This document shows, in pieces, positions 48,982-63,099 of a stretch of DNA of 64,000 bases (position 1 is the stretch's first letter; each line of letters starts with the position of its first letter). The position numbers and the translations under genes were made by a program. The stretch lies in contig CAVNZM010000003.1 in NCBI GenBank assembly GCA_963693365.1, positions 3,844,001 to 3,908,000 of the forward strand. Reading direction: 5' to 3'. The notes under the pieces are model-generated. The model was not told the origin of the DNA and did no database searches. It saw only the letters and a program-made list of their open reading frames with translations. The stretch is from Amoebidium appalachense. Lineage: Eukaryota; Ichthyosporea.

Positions 48982-49924
48982 TTAAAAAAGTACGTTCCAT
49001 TCTGGGTTAGAAACAAAAACCGTTTTGATACGGGAATCACCTGATCTCTGCCGTCATTCAGCCCAGCGCGTTCACAGTAGACTCCGAAACCGCTGGTTTT
49101 TTTCTTTTTATTTCAAAGCCCCGAGTACGTACATCCTCTCGGGCCCAACTTTAGGGCACTATATTTCAATTTTCTCATTATCAAATACATAGTTATTTAG
49201 GGTTTTTCATTAGTATCGCAAGAATATTTAGCGATTTTGATGTCATAAAACCAACTAAGCAACGTTTCGACGGTTTTTGATGCCTCACAAAATGGCCTTA
49301 GGTCCCCTCCAAATTCCGGATTTGAGGTCCGGCAAACAACGCATTATATATCTCTCGGGCCCAACTTTAGGGCACTATATTTCAATTTTCTCATTATCAA
49401 ATATATAGTTATTTTAGGCTTTTTCATTAGTATCGCAAGAATATTTAGCGATTTTGATGTCAAAAAAACAACTAAGCAACGTTTCGATGGTTTTTGATGC
49501 CTCACAAAATGGCCTTAGGTCCCCTCCACGCCGGATTTGAGGTCCGGCACTAAAAAAGGTGCGTTCCATTCTGGGTTAGAAACGAAAACCGTTTTGATAC
49601 GGGAATCACCTGATCTCTGCCGTCATTCAGCCCAGCGCGTTCACAGTAGACTCCGAAACCGCTGGTTGTTTTCTTTTCATTTCAAAGCCCCGAGTACGTA
49701 CATCCTCTCGGGCCCAACTTTACGGCACTATATTTCAATTTTCTCATTATCAAATATATAGTTATTTTAGGCTTTTTCATTAGTATCGCAAGAATATTTA
49801 GCGATTCTGATGTCATAAAAACAACTAAGCAACGTTTCGATGGTTTTTGATGCCTCACAAAATGGCCTTTGGTCCCCTCCAAATTCCGGATTTGAGGTCC
49901 GGCAAACAACGCATTATATATATT
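48982..49924. repeat. Tandem repeat of about 370 bases, order XB-B-XB
   Basis: Segment X (48982-49134 and 49551-49704, beginning near GTTCCATTCTGGGTTAGAAA) is followed by segment B (49135-49351, 49352-49550, 49705-49924, beginning CTCTCGGGCCCAACTTTA). The three B copies and two X copies differ at only a few positions. B contains TTTAGCGATTNTGATGTC and ends near GAGGTCCGGCA. No coding potential is evident. Confidence 0.85.
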
Positions 49925-49937
49925 GTTAATATACATG

Positions 49938-49983
<46 letters not shown>

Positions 49984-50223
49984 GAGAGCTTCGCGGAGTA
50001 CTAGACTGTACCGAAAGAGAGCTAAAGAGAGTGTCTCAGAGTGAGAGAGAAAGAGAGAGGGGGGGGGGGGGGGGGGGAGGGAGTCTCTCGAGTTTTAAGC
50101 TAGTCTCAGTGAGAGAGGGAGAGAGAGACAGAGCTTGAGATCGAGTGAGAGGGGAGGGGGAATGGAGGGAGGGCGGGGATACATAATAAGCTTGTGTGTG
50201 GGAGGAAGAAGAATGGCCCTCCT

Positions 50224-50257
<34 letters not shown>

Positions 50258-51046
50258 AGAAGGGGAGCGTGATACATGCGGCCCGGCCGGCAGTCACACT
50301 GCTGTGTCCGGGACCTCTCGCTGGCATGACTGATCATGATCATGCATATCATTAATAATATGCCGCTCGTCTTGACACTTGGAACACAAAAACTCACGGA
50401 CACGGCCATATATCATGGCGTTATGTCACACATGCTCAAGCATGTACAAGTTCTCTATTCCCCATGCCCCCCTGTCCCGCCCCCAACACACACACTCTTC
50501 CCCTAGCTAGCTCCACGCTCTCTAATCTGGCGCACGCATGTGCATGCATGCATCACCAGCAATACAGCGTCACATGTCTCAAAAATACATACTGTATGCA
50601 GTTAATAGTTATGTCTCCACAGGATCACACAACCGTGGCACACACACAACAAATCCGGTGCCACGCATGCACCCATGCAGGAAGCTTATGCACATTATTG
50701 CATTTGTCCAACCAACACGATTTTACCCGCACACACACACACACACCATTATGGCGGGGGAGGTACCATTCGTTGCATCCCAGGTGTGTGTGTGTAACAC
50801 AAACACACGCACTATGCCAAACACACAAAGACATTCCACACACACACACACACACAGTGCACACAATAACAATATCCCAACCAAAATTTAAGGTATTTGG
50901 ACCGAAGACAAGAGGTCCGCCTCGGTGTTCGCTGCAGGGGAAGGGGGGGGGGGGGGGGGGAGGGGGGGGGGAGGGGGATTTGACACCGTAACGATATTTT
51001 CAAAAACATGTCACACACACAAATTGTTTTTATCCTGCACCGACAG

Positions 51047-51052
51047 TTTATT
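51047..51052 (-). terminator. Polyadenylation signal AATAAA of COX5B
   Basis: TTTATT on the plus strand is AATAAA on the COX5B sense strand, about 100 bases after its stop. Confidence 0.6.
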
Positions 51053-51152
51053 GGTCATCATTCTAGTGCGGGCGCTGGGAGCGTGGCAAAACTTATTCGA
51101 CTGGGCGGGTGGTACTTTGCCCACGACACCATTCTATGCGGAGAGTTGGGGC

Positions 51153-51366
51153 TTAGTGGGACTCGGGCAAGGGGGGGAATGGGCACTCCAATTCGACAAG
51201 CTCGAACACCTGGCCTGTGCGCGGAAACATATGGTCAGAAAAGGTGTGTGTGTGTGTGTGTGTGTGTGGTGTTACAGATTACAAGGCATACATTCATGCG
51301 GACAAAACACACAATGCAAACGTTGCAGAGTACACGGCAGGAGCATGTATATGCATGTGCGTGTTG

Positions 51367-51415
<49 letters not shown>

Positions 51416-51510
51416 AGGTGGAATACAGGGTGCAAAGCACACATTCATGCGGACAACACAATGCAAACTTGTGCACAGTTCATGTGTATTTGTATGTGTA
51501 TGTGCGTCCT

Positions 51511-51541
<31 letters not shown>

Positions 51542-51696
51542 GGGGGGGGGGTTGGGTAGACATGAGGAAGATGCCATGAGCAGCCGAGAAAACCAGGTCA
51601 GGTCTACCTTCACGACAATTAGAGAGAGTGTAAGTGTGAGTGTGAGCGCGCACACGCATTTTACACACGAAAGATAAGTGCACAGCGCTATCTCAG

Positions 51697-51736
<40 letters not shown>

Positions 51737-53937
51737 AAAAAACAACGAAGAAGAGGGAAAAAAAAACTGTGTACGGCATACATGCCTAACAGAGCACGAA
51801 TGCTGGGTATGTATGTACAACCAACCGACAGTTTGCAACCGTAACACTTCAATAGAGCTCCCCTCCACAGATGGCATAAGCGCATCTTCATATCCCTGTT
51901 GGTCTGTGTGTGCTTGTGTGCGAGCGAGAGTGCACGTTTGCATGTAAGAATGCGTGTGTGTGTGTGTGCACGTACCGCACTCGGAGCACTCGAGGTGCTC
52001 GTCATTCTCCAGCTTGTACCAGAGAGTCTCGTGGGGGCGGGGCTCACCATCGTGGCCGGTGCCACCTGCACACAGTACATTTGTCAGGGGAGTGCACACA
52101 GTACATTAGTCCATTACCCAGGGGCATGCCAACAGTACATCACAGGGGTGCACACAGATAATATGTCAATGCACACAGTACATTTGTCAGAAGAATGCGC
52201 ACAGACCGTTCGAGAGGCATATAAGTGCAGTCCTTTACAGAGCGACCGTACAGCAAATGTTCTATTCCAGCGCGGTCTAACACAGGCAGCTCAAAAATGA
52301 ACAAACCAACACATGTTTGGATATGCACCAAGCAGCATCATGCACACGGTACGAAGGGCATGTAGCAGAAGCACGTGCATCAGAGAACAACACACACTAG
52401 TAATTCCAAGTCCACATGTGAGCCGGGAAAGACGCAACATGCAAAAGACGGATAGACATGCATTGCACGCGCACCATATACTCATTTAGTCAGTATGCAT
52501 GTGAGAAGGTTTCTACGGATATTCCCGTCACGAACACTCCCCCCCCCCCCCCCCCCCCAAAAAAAAAAAAACACACACACACACCCATACACACAGCCCA
52601 ATGTTCACAATAAACCACACACGAATCTACACAACCTTCTTCGAAAACCTGTGCACGAACCCCACCTCCGAGCGCACCTCTCAGCTTCCCATTCATCGCA
52701 CACATAGGCATGTGTTTAACCATATACATTGGATTCCACACATGCACTTAAGCATACACATCACATTCCACACACACCTAACCATATACATCACACATGC
52801 ACATGTGTTCAACCATGTACATCACATTCCACACATACCTTGGCAGCCAATAACGCGCTCGGGCAGGAAAGAGGGAACCAGGTGGGGGCGGTCATATGAC
52901 CCGAAGTGGCGGGAGGCAAGGTTCATGTAGAACGGGTCCTGATTAGTCAAAAAGGGGGTCAGTTAGGCGTACCCAGCAAAGGAGAGTGCACTCCGGAAAA
53001 TGCAAGGATAAACAAGCCTTAAAAAACACACAAGGATTCAACAAAAGCTCCCTATGTGCCAATACCAAGACTACGGCCCCCTTACAAAGCGCGTTCACAC
53101 CGTCTAGACAAAAGACATCCCTCCCTCCTCCCCCACAATGCAAACTCACACGCCCACTCAGAAACACATCATCATCATTCCATTCTGGTCGTCAGCCGGT
53201 TCTGCACAGCAACTACCATTAATCAATCCGACTCCCCTGCCTCCCCCCCTTCCCCTTCAGCACACACCCACACACCCCAAAACGAGAATTAACCAAGGAA
53301 AAAAAAGAGGTGGAAGGTAGAACGTACGGGGTTGCCACGGGCCAGCTCCTTCTGCTGGTAGGCGGCCCAGCCGGTCTCGCCCTCGACACCCTGGATCACA
53401 CCCGATTGGCCAGGTGCAGCCGCCTCAACGACCGTCTTGGCTGCATGCCCTGCACACACACACACACACACACACACAACACACACAGGGATAGAGATGC
53501 AAGAGTGCAAGGTAGACGGAGGGTTATATAAACGGGCGGGCACAGACGTCAGTACACATGTCTATGTGGCATAGCAGCAGCAGGACATCGTATGTACTCC
53601 CCCCCCCCCCCCCAAAAAAAAAATACTGACATGTATGTACCAGGAGCCATACCTGCAAGAGAATTACACTACCAAGCCACATAGGTGCACCATCACGTAC
53701 ACAAGGCGAGCATGCAAGTCCACGCGCGCGCACACACACACACACACACGTGAAGACAGGCATGCACACAGAATGTGCTCTTAAAACCGTATTCTGAGCC
53801 GCAAACACACCCTTCACACACATGCACAATCACAACTGTACACACACACAAACATTACCGGAGGCAGCGGCAGCGCGCACGGCCGAAAGAAGGGCAGGCC
53901 GCCGCAGGGCACTGGTAGCAACCCGGAGGAAAGACAT
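51153..53937 (-). CDS. COX5B: Cytochrome c oxidase subunit 5B (zinc-binding; yeast Cox4), complete, 5 exons
   Basis: Nuclear-encoded matrix-side subunit of respiratory complex IV that binds a structural zinc. Exons in transcript order: 53937-53859, 53449-53328, 52938-52839, 52065-51976, 51214-51153. All junctions are GT..AG, phases agree, and the product is 150 residues ending in TAA. Residues 1-30 are rich in Ala and Arg without acidic residues (MSFLRVATSALRRPALLSAV at the start), a mitochondrial presequence. The zinc site is Cys99, His105, Cys127 and Cys130; yeast Cox4 also has His at the second position, where mammals have Cys. The small last exon (GQVFELVELE) holds the final strand and was found by phase and by the family's CGxxFxL pattern. 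The protein lies within the usual size range. The gene is divergent from the ABCC gene to its right. Confidence 0.94.
51369..51414. repeat. 46-base G run in COX5B intron 4
   Basis: Pure G on the plus strand. The same intron holds another G run at about 51511-51540, a C run then A run at 51697-51742, and TG or CA tracts, but none adjoins a COX5B splice site. Confidence 0.95.
52541..52575. repeat. C run then A run in COX5B intron 3
   Basis: C at 52541-52558 followed by A at 52559-52571, then CA repeats. The same order occurs at 53598-53625 in intron 1. Confidence 0.92.
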
Positions 53938-56900
53938 GGTGGCCGTGTGTCAGGAGACTGCGGGGCTGCACCAGAAAAAAAAAAGAGGTAAGCATACTGG
54001 GCGAAATCGCCTATGCACCAACCCACAAAACTGAGAAGTCAACGGGCATATCCGGCTAGAAGAGAAGGGACACACACACCCCAGTGTGTAATACGTATTC
54101 GTATACGTCCTACAATTGTGTGTCCATGCGCCTGAAAGACTTGTTGAAAAGTAGTTACGTGATGTTTGGCGCTACACCGTGCCCCCCCTCCCCCCCTTCA
54201 CACAAAACGATGTTATTTGTCCGGTGTTTGAAGGTTTGATGTGATGACTGCCTGACTGTCTTGACACAACTGCTGTGATCTCAGGAAAAAAATATCTGCA
54301 TTTTGCTTCCAACGAAACCTTCAAACAGAACGGAAGCTAATCTTTTGCCGAATAAAAAAAGATGTCTGAAGGCAAAACAATGGCAGATCACGGCTTCAAA
54401 AGACTGTCGTGTAAAGTATACCGATGGTTCGAGAACGCAGATCATGTTTCAAAAATGAATGGAAAAAAAGGAAATGTTATAGTAAAGAATGCTTCTGCCT
54501 TTCCGTCTCGGCCACCGCATGGCGTCTTTCCATCATTTCCTGCGTTTATCACAAAACCTGCCTAGTGCAAGCCGCGTGTACTTCGGGCGCATATCACCAC
54601 TACATCAACCTGCTACATCGTCCACCTTTCCCACAAAAAGAACAGAAAACGTGTAGGCAAACTATTTCTACAGTCGTCCTCTCGTTCCTCTCTCTCCCCT
54701 CCACCCGTTGGAACCCAAGCATCCACCTAGCATCACGATTTCGCTGTTCCCACAAATACCCTGGGATCCTACAGAAGGTATTCGCTCGAACATTCACCTC
54801 GGAACCTAAAATCCTCCCGTCCTGCCAAAAAAAAAAAAAAAAACAAGTTCGAAACAAAAATCAGGGGGAGTAGAGGGCTACACACCTAAACACAACCTCG
54901 TTTCCTAGCGGCGCGCACACGAATGTGTCTCCCAAAGCGCGGGCCGGCGAGGGGTGGGGGCCTTCTAGCATAATCCGCCCGCCGGCGCGCCAGCCCGGCG
55001 GAATTCCAAAAAAAGAAGGCCGTTCAGTATGCGACAGAAATGCGACAGCTTTTTTGGCCTACTGCGACAGCTTTTTACCAGGCGCGAATATTCGCGGTTA
55101 TGTATAAGCGCGTGATTCTGCGAATATTCTTTTTTGTGAACTAGGGGGATTGCCGGCGGGATCTTGGAATTTCTCCCTACATCCTAAGCGTTCAAAGTTG
55201 GCTGCCCGGATTTTTACCTTAGCATGCAAGCATTCATCTCAGCAGGTTATTACCCTGATATGACACGCAAAGCGCACCATTGTACATGTATAACTTCTCT
55301 TCCCCATTGTTCAAGAGGGGCGGCAACTCAATATTGCGTTGTAACGGTTGACTCAGATGCCGCGAATCATGAGCTTCATGAAAAGTCGCATTTGGACATT
55401 CCGAGAGAATTTAAAGATTTATTGGATTGGCTACCCAGTTACCGGCCCTCAAGAGAAGTTCTAAGTACTACATAGAATACAAAGAAAAACGCAGAGCAAT
55501 AATGCCTTTATATTGATGGTGATCCCATATTTAAATACAGCTTCCCAAATTATGCTTCTTGTGAAGTTCATAAATACAAATATGCACATGTAGGGGGCTT
55601 GAGTCAAGGCCATAAGACAATCGTAAGTCACAAAAATGAGCTTAGAGAGTCCCAATAGAAGTCACGCAAGCATTTTATCTTCTTGTATCCGAGGAGGACA
55701 GAGCTTTTATAAAGCCTTCTGAATTACTACAAAGATTTACACGACAAGCTTTCATCACAAAGCTTCATCTAACAGAATGAAGATAAAGGAAAACTATTAT
55801 AGGTTTAAAGTTGTATCACAACACCTACAACTAAATGCAATAGTAGCAATTCTTCGATGGATCATATGCCCAGTATTTTTAGGTTTGTTGTGTTTTCAGC
55901 ACACCTCTTACATTATCCAATCAGTAGCTTCCCTTTGCGCCGGGATCTTGAGTCATATCACGCAACATGTTCCACAGTCAGTCACAGTTCAACAAATACG
56001 GTCACATCTGGGGCAAACTTCGGGGCTCCGATTCTTTCACATATATATAGGTTCACGCCCTAACGGAGGTGGAAACACAGCCTTTTCCCCTTTTTATTTT
56101 TCTCTGCCTTGTGTGCCTGATTTCAAGCCTGCGCCGTAAGACAGGGTTGTTACATCTGCGTGCTTGAGTGGATGTGCAGCGAATTTTTCAACGTTATGGC
56201 ATAGCATAACACTCGCCCAAGCCAACCTGTTGCGTGTTCAGGTATGTTCGTGAGTATAGATGCTCGATTTTATTTTCCAAATACTACAACAAGTGGGCGA
56301 GTTTATCTGGGCATGACAATCGTGCGCTCGAGGACACATTTTATACTTTGAAAACACGAAATGAGCAGACGTACGATATTCATGATGTGTGCAAACCACA
56401 TCTTGTGCATCTTAAATCTTAAATTGCTTCTACACCATTTTTTTTTGAATACGTGTGTAACACGCTTTATGCTTTGTTTGCTTGTTTCGGTCATGTTTTG
56501 CCCTGCTGCCTTTAAACCCTTCCCTCTCCACCCCGCCTGCTACCCCTCCCCCCCCCTCCCCCCCCTCCCCCTCCCCCCCCCCCCCCCCCCCCCCCCCTCT
56601 TCGCCCCTCTAAACCCTCGAACAGTACACCCCTTCCAAGCCCAACCGTTTCAATGTTAACACTCCCCTCCCCCTTCCACGCATAGAACTGACATGGTACA
56701 AAGGCCAGCTGTGTACCCCAACATGTAAATCCCCACTTCCTACTTAGTAAGCCATCTAATCTCCCTCTTCCTCCTCCTCCCCTCCCCCCTCCCTCCGTCT
56801 CATTCCTCCACTCCCTCCTCCCCCCGCGCATACCCCCCCCCCCCCCCATCCCCACCCCCCTTCCGCCGTCTTCAACAGATCTTTGGGCCAGCATCGAAGT

Positions 56901-57178
56901 GTTTTCATTTTGAGTACACACCAAGTCGGCGGTTCGTTTGATTCGTGACGGCGATTTCTTTTCCAGTACGGAGTCCTTTGTGAATCAGATCTGTTCATCA
57001 GGTAGGCGTATTATATTAGTCCTAGGTGATGCGCGAACCTATACAGCGACACACAAAGTAGACACCGCCAAAAACTTGCGTCTTTCCAGTTTGAATTCCC
57101 GATGGAATTCTCGAAAGTCTTAACGCTGCATCTTTAGTTCGAGACGTGCAAAAATTCAAACAATTGCCGGTTGGAAAA
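53938..57178. other. Divergent spacer between COX5B and the ABCC gene
   Basis: About 3.2 kb with few simple repeats: a C-rich tract at 56541-56597, another at 56760-56850, and a GC-rich patch at 54905-55000. Short open frames at 54362-54565, 55224-55475 and about 55480-55660 show no recognised domain. A splice-like segment at about 56880-57000 has stops in all three frames. The promoters of both flanking genes are presumably here. Confidence 0.45.
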
Positions 57179-57920
57179 ATGAGCAAACATGGAGGGGAAG
57201 ACGGAAGCAAAGCGGAGTTGGTGGAGGTGGACCTGCGGCAGTCTGGTGACATGACCGACCCTGTACAGGAGGTAGTACCAGTGCCTATTACCCAACCAGA
57301 CGAACAGGTGCAAAAGGTTGTCAACCCCCCCCCCCCCCCCCCCCTCCCCCTGTCCCTCTTCACCCTCCCTTCACCCACCTTCCCCTTCGCCCTCTTTCCT
57401 CCCGGATTCCCGCCTAATCCTCCTGCAAATATCCACACACACATTTTTCCTGGTTGCCCGCGTACTTCTTTTATTGTTTTTGTCTGCGTGAGGAAGTGTA
57501 TGCGTATGTGTGTGTGGGTGTGTGGGTGCGTGTCGGTTTCCCCAGCTGTTGTGACTGTATGCTTGTAGGTGCTTTTGTACTTTTTGTCTATGAGTGTGTC
57601 CGCGTGCGCATACATGTGATGTATCCTTATATATTTACATACGCAAGCGCAGAAAGATTTTTGGTCATAAAGATCTAGGCCCTTGCAACGAAATATCACT
57701 GCAGGGCGGTCAAAGCGGCCACTGCACACACACAGAGACATGCAGAGGCACAGATACAGGCAAGCGCAGACACGCACGGGCACACACACACACACAGGCA
57801 CACACATACAGACATTCTCAGGCACAAATGCAGGCACGTACAGGCACACATGGCACCCACATGTAGGCACACACACATACATTCACAGGTACAGACGCAG
57901 GCACGTGCAGACGCACACGG

Positions 57921-58005
<85 letters not shown>

Positions 58006-58549
58006 AATACAGACACAGGATTACACCACACGCACACACACGCACTCATGGACAGGGACAACACATGTCCGTAGCCTCTGGGCCAAGGGGACCAATATTT
58101 ATTTTTTATTTTTTATTTTTTTATTATTTTTTTTAATAAACCCTTTCCTGCACAGTTTTTGCGCCATACGCAGTAGAACGAGTTCTGTTTATCAAGCAAT
58201 AAAAACTGACATTTTTCACACGTTAAAACAGAAAAGGAAACTGAGTCTATGGAATCGCAAAGGGGAGAAAAAACGAAAACAGAAACTTGAGGCCGATCGA
58301 GAGCTCGTTCCGCCTATTGTCTGTCCCGAAAAGACTTCCTCCATATTCTCGTTTGCGCTGTTCAACTGGGTGTCGCCTCTGATTGCTTTCGGCAACAAGA
58401 AACTTATCGGTGAGTATCCCCCCCCCCCCCCCCCCCACCACCCCCACACACACACCCCACCCACCCACCCAAATCGCCTGTTCCTTTCAACTGCACACAT
58501 AAGAACACACTTGCAGCGTGCACATCAGCAGCCACTCGTGCACGTGCAG

Positions 58550-58609
<60 letters not shown>

Positions 58610-58865
58610 GCACGCTCGCCCGCACGTGCGCGCGCGCGCGCGCGCACACACACACACCTAAAGAATTACACATGGATAGACATATCCGTACACGAGCGCA
58701 CTCGCGCAGACATGCACACACATGCCACGCACGTGCGTGCAGACACCAAGATGAGTGAGTATGTATCAGATATATGTTCTTACTTGCAGAAGCGATTGTT
58801 GCACATACAAACGCACATGCACACGCATATGGCGTGCGCTGCACACACACACACACACACTCGCG

Positions 58866-58919
<54 letters not shown>

Positions 58920-59244
58920 CGCCCATGTGCGCATACACACACATCTGTGCACACGTACCCGCTGCTACACCCACACCCACAACATCGACGTGTTTAGAGA
59001 ACATGGACAGGCCTATCACAGGCACATGCACATGCACATGCACATGTGCAAAGGTAATCGCACAGACACTCACACAGACACATGCGGCACACAACACATA
59101 ATGCGTACACAAACCCCCACCTCCACACACACACAAACACACACACACACACCCAACACACACACACACCCAACACACACACACACACACACACACCCAA
59201 CACACACACACACACACACACATACCCAACACACACACACACCC

Positions 59245-59283
<39 letters not shown>

Positions 59284-59601
59284 AACACACACACTAACAC
59301 CACATTTCAGACCTTCATGAGTTATGGCTACTCCCCCCGGAGGAGGAGTCTGCACACCTGTGCCAACTCTTTATGGAGGCCTACAAAGCAAACCCGAACA
59401 AATCGGTACCATGGACTCTTTTTGCTACAGTCAAGTGTGAATCCCCCCCCCCCCCCCCCCCCCCCCCCCATGCATACGCACACACAACACCGATGTAGAG
59501 CGTGCAATACATGCCCACACACACACACACACACGCCGTCGGTATACACGCGGATACACGTGCACGTACATGCATGTGCCAATGCCATCCTAGGCACATC
59601 G

Positions 59602-59638
<37 letters not shown>

Positions 59639-59698
59639 TGCGCGCATATGCCACGCGCAGACGCACACACACACACAACGCACACACACACACACACA

Positions 59699-59767
<69 letters not shown>

Positions 59768-60299
59768 ACACACACAGAAACACACACACACATACACACA
59801 CACACACACCGACCCACCCACCGACCCACCCACCCACCCACCCATATGCGCCTGCACACACACACTTTCATACCTGTATTGTCATACTCCATGATTGTAC
59901 ACTTCATTCGCAAACAGCAACCCCACCCCCCCCCCCCCCCCACCTCTCCGCGAGTACCCCTCTCACACATAAACCTTACACAGCTACCCCCCCCCCCCCC
60001 TCCCCCCCTCTTGGTCTCCCACTTCTTCTTCCCTCTTCCGTCCCTGACCTCTTGCTTTTTACCTTTCGATGTCCCCGACTCCACAATTCCCACCCTCAAT
60101 GTATCCTTCCCCCCCCCCCCCCCCCCCCCCCCCCCCATCATCCCCTTCCCCCTCCCCACTGCAGTTTTTTCATTGTGTTGCCCATCTGAATGTATACGGT
60201 CGTATTCTGTAACACCTTCTAAGCCCCTCCCCCCCCCCCCCCCCCCCCTCCGCGAGCCAACCCCCCTTCTCCACACACACACACATGCACGCGCACACA

Positions 60300-60351
<52 letters not shown>

Positions 60352-60578
60352 CACACACATACACACACACACACGCACACACACACACACACAAACACAC
60401 ACACATACTCACTCACTCACACAACCCCCTCCTCCCCCTCACAAACCCCCATCACACACACACACATTCACACACACACACACGCACACACACCCGCACC
60501 CATCCACACCCCCCCCCCCTCCCCCCACTCCCCCCCACTCCTCCTCCTCCCCCCCCCAACCCCCCCCCCCCCAACCCC

Positions 60579-60665
<87 letters not shown>

Positions 60666-61092
60666 ACACACACACACGTACACGTACATGTACAGGTGGA
60701 CGGTTATCCGCAGTGCCTTCTTCATGCTTCTCTACACCATATGTCAGCTCTCCAACCCTCTCCTCCTCCGTGCGTTGGTGGTGGAGGTATCAGCGCAGAG
60801 TTTTGACGGACTTTATTACGCACTTCTGCTGGGGTTGGTTGGGTTGGTGGGTGCCTTTTCCAACCAACACCACCTGCACTTGGCATTACGGTATCTAGCC
60901 TCCCCTCCTTACACCTGCATCCCTCTCCCCCCCTCCCCCCCTCCCTCCCCCCCCCCCCCCCCCCCCTCCCCCTCCCCCCTCCCCCTCTCGACACCCACAA
61001 ACCCACCCACCAGCCCCCCCCCCCCCCCCCCCCCCCTGCCTCTCCCTCTCCACTCCCTACTCCTCCCGTCCCCTCTCGTGCCTTATCAGCAG

Positions 61093-61124
<32 letters not shown>

Positions 61125-61174
61125 TTCCACTGTTCATGGGCAAATTGTTTTGTTGTGTGCATGTTTGGCTTTGT

Positions 61175-61219
<45 letters not shown>

Positions 61220-62146
61220 TGGCCTAGGAGGGAAATGGGATATCTACTGTGTTTATTTCTAATGATTAACTTCTTATTGTAGGCCTGCCGCAGCAAGAGA
61301 TCATGAAGAATTTAATTTAGTTTGCGTCACAGGCTGGGTCATGCATATGTGCTTATGATATCGTTAAGATGATTATTTTGATGGCCGCAATGCATCCAAC
61401 CCCATTATTATGTGGGATAGTATTTTTTAATGAATATTTCTAACAAACCAATGATATGCAGGTCCGACTAGCGCATGTGTGTGCTCGTTATGTCCGTTGT
61501 CTGCCACCACACCCTTCAACCAAATTTAGCAGCCCGGAGCATGGCCCCAGTCCCACATTCGGTTAAAGTTATTTAATATAAATCTTATAAATTTTAACAC
61601 ACCAATCACAGGCAGGCCTGGCCAGCACATGCGTGCACTTTCGTGATCTACCACCACACCACTAAATGCGTTGGCATAAGCTATTATTTTCACATTTGAT
61701 TAGATTTTATTATATAACTGTTTAATAAATTATATTATATATCTCTAAACAACCAATCACGCAGGTCCGGCCAGCGCATGCGCGCTCTCGTTATGGCCGT
61801 GGTCTACCACCACACCCTCCAATTGAACGTCGCCGCCCGTAACGGGGTTACACACGGTGAGGTGGTCAATTATCTCAGCAACGACTCTCAGAAATTTTAC
61901 GACCTTATGCCCCTGCTTAACCTTTTGTGGGCAGCGCCGCTGCAGATTGTTGTGGCGACCTATTTCCTGCTCAACTATCTCGGTGAGTATCCCAAAAAAA
62001 ATCCCTTTAACCAGCTATCCCAGTGTATGTTTTAACAATCTAGCTTAACCTCTACTTCGTTACAAAAATGTCCTGCCTGATGTTAGTTTGTGAAGAAGAA
62101 AAAGTGGTGGTGGGAGGCCTTTGTGTTATGTGTGGGAATTTTTTTT

Positions 62147-62177
<31 letters not shown>

Positions 62178-63060
62178 GGGGGGGAGGAGTGAAAGGGGGT
62201 GTGTGGTGTTTGCTTGCGCACGCGAGCGCGCATGTGTGTGTGTGTGGGGGGGGGGGGGGGGGGGGGGGGGGGGGATGGGGGGGGAAGGTGGTGGTACCAA
62301 TTCTCTTAAAAGCCTATTGTTTTGATTGGCTCTCTAAGGGGATTGCGGTGTGAATGGCAAGCCTTGACTGTGTGGATGTTCAGCCTGCCGATGACTCCAT
62401 TTTTAGTATGTTTGATCGGTACTTCTCTGTTTCGTTTCTTTCCCCGAGAGTTCAATGATTCCTTTCTCACATACTGATGTTCTTGTGTGACCTGAAACAC
62501 GAACACATCAGTTCACAGAAAACCACACACGTACGCGGAAACAACATACACGCGTACAGGCAAACACGAGCACACACCCGCACACTTGAAACATACACAA
62601 CCCCCTCAAACACACCATTAGAAGCACACACATACCCTCACACACAGCTATATATACTCACACCAAACACTCAGTCATTCACGCCGACCTATGCCATACA
62701 TCCACACGTACTCCCACACACACCACACTGACCCTTAATTATGCACGCATATCCACACCCACTCACACCCACACCCACACACATACTCTCACAGACCCAC
62801 ATCCACACCCCCTATGACTAGCCCACACGTACTTGTACACCTACACCTACACCTACACCTACACCCTCAAGTACACCCACATGTACACACCCACACGTAC
62901 ACACCCACACCCACACCCACACACACACGTACGTGAACAGGTGTGCCTGCGCTTGCCGGCATAGCCATGCTTGTAGCGCTGATCCCCTTCAGCATGATGA
63001 TGGCAAACATCCAACGAAAACTGAGGAGAAAACACATGCCCCTCACAGGTACAATCCTCC

Positions 63061-63099
<39 letters not shown>

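Larger units (their letters stand above)
46103..51046. other. Spacer between 7TM-RGS copy 2 and COX5B
   Basis: It holds a CA array (46250-46381), G runs (47375-47401, 50226-50256), a composite TG array (47606-48170), short TG tracts (48385-48435, 48748-48818), a large tandem repeat (48982-49924), AT and GA repeats (49937-50070) and CA-rich sequence (50700-50860). No gene was recognised. Confidence 0.5.

Noticed and set aside
56220-57010. A third 7TM-RGS relic (segments YRCSILFSKYYNKW and VRLIRDGDFFSSTESF)
   Set aside because: Resemblance to the last RGS helix is weak, the splice-bounded segment has stops in all three frames, and no transmembrane exon lies nearby.
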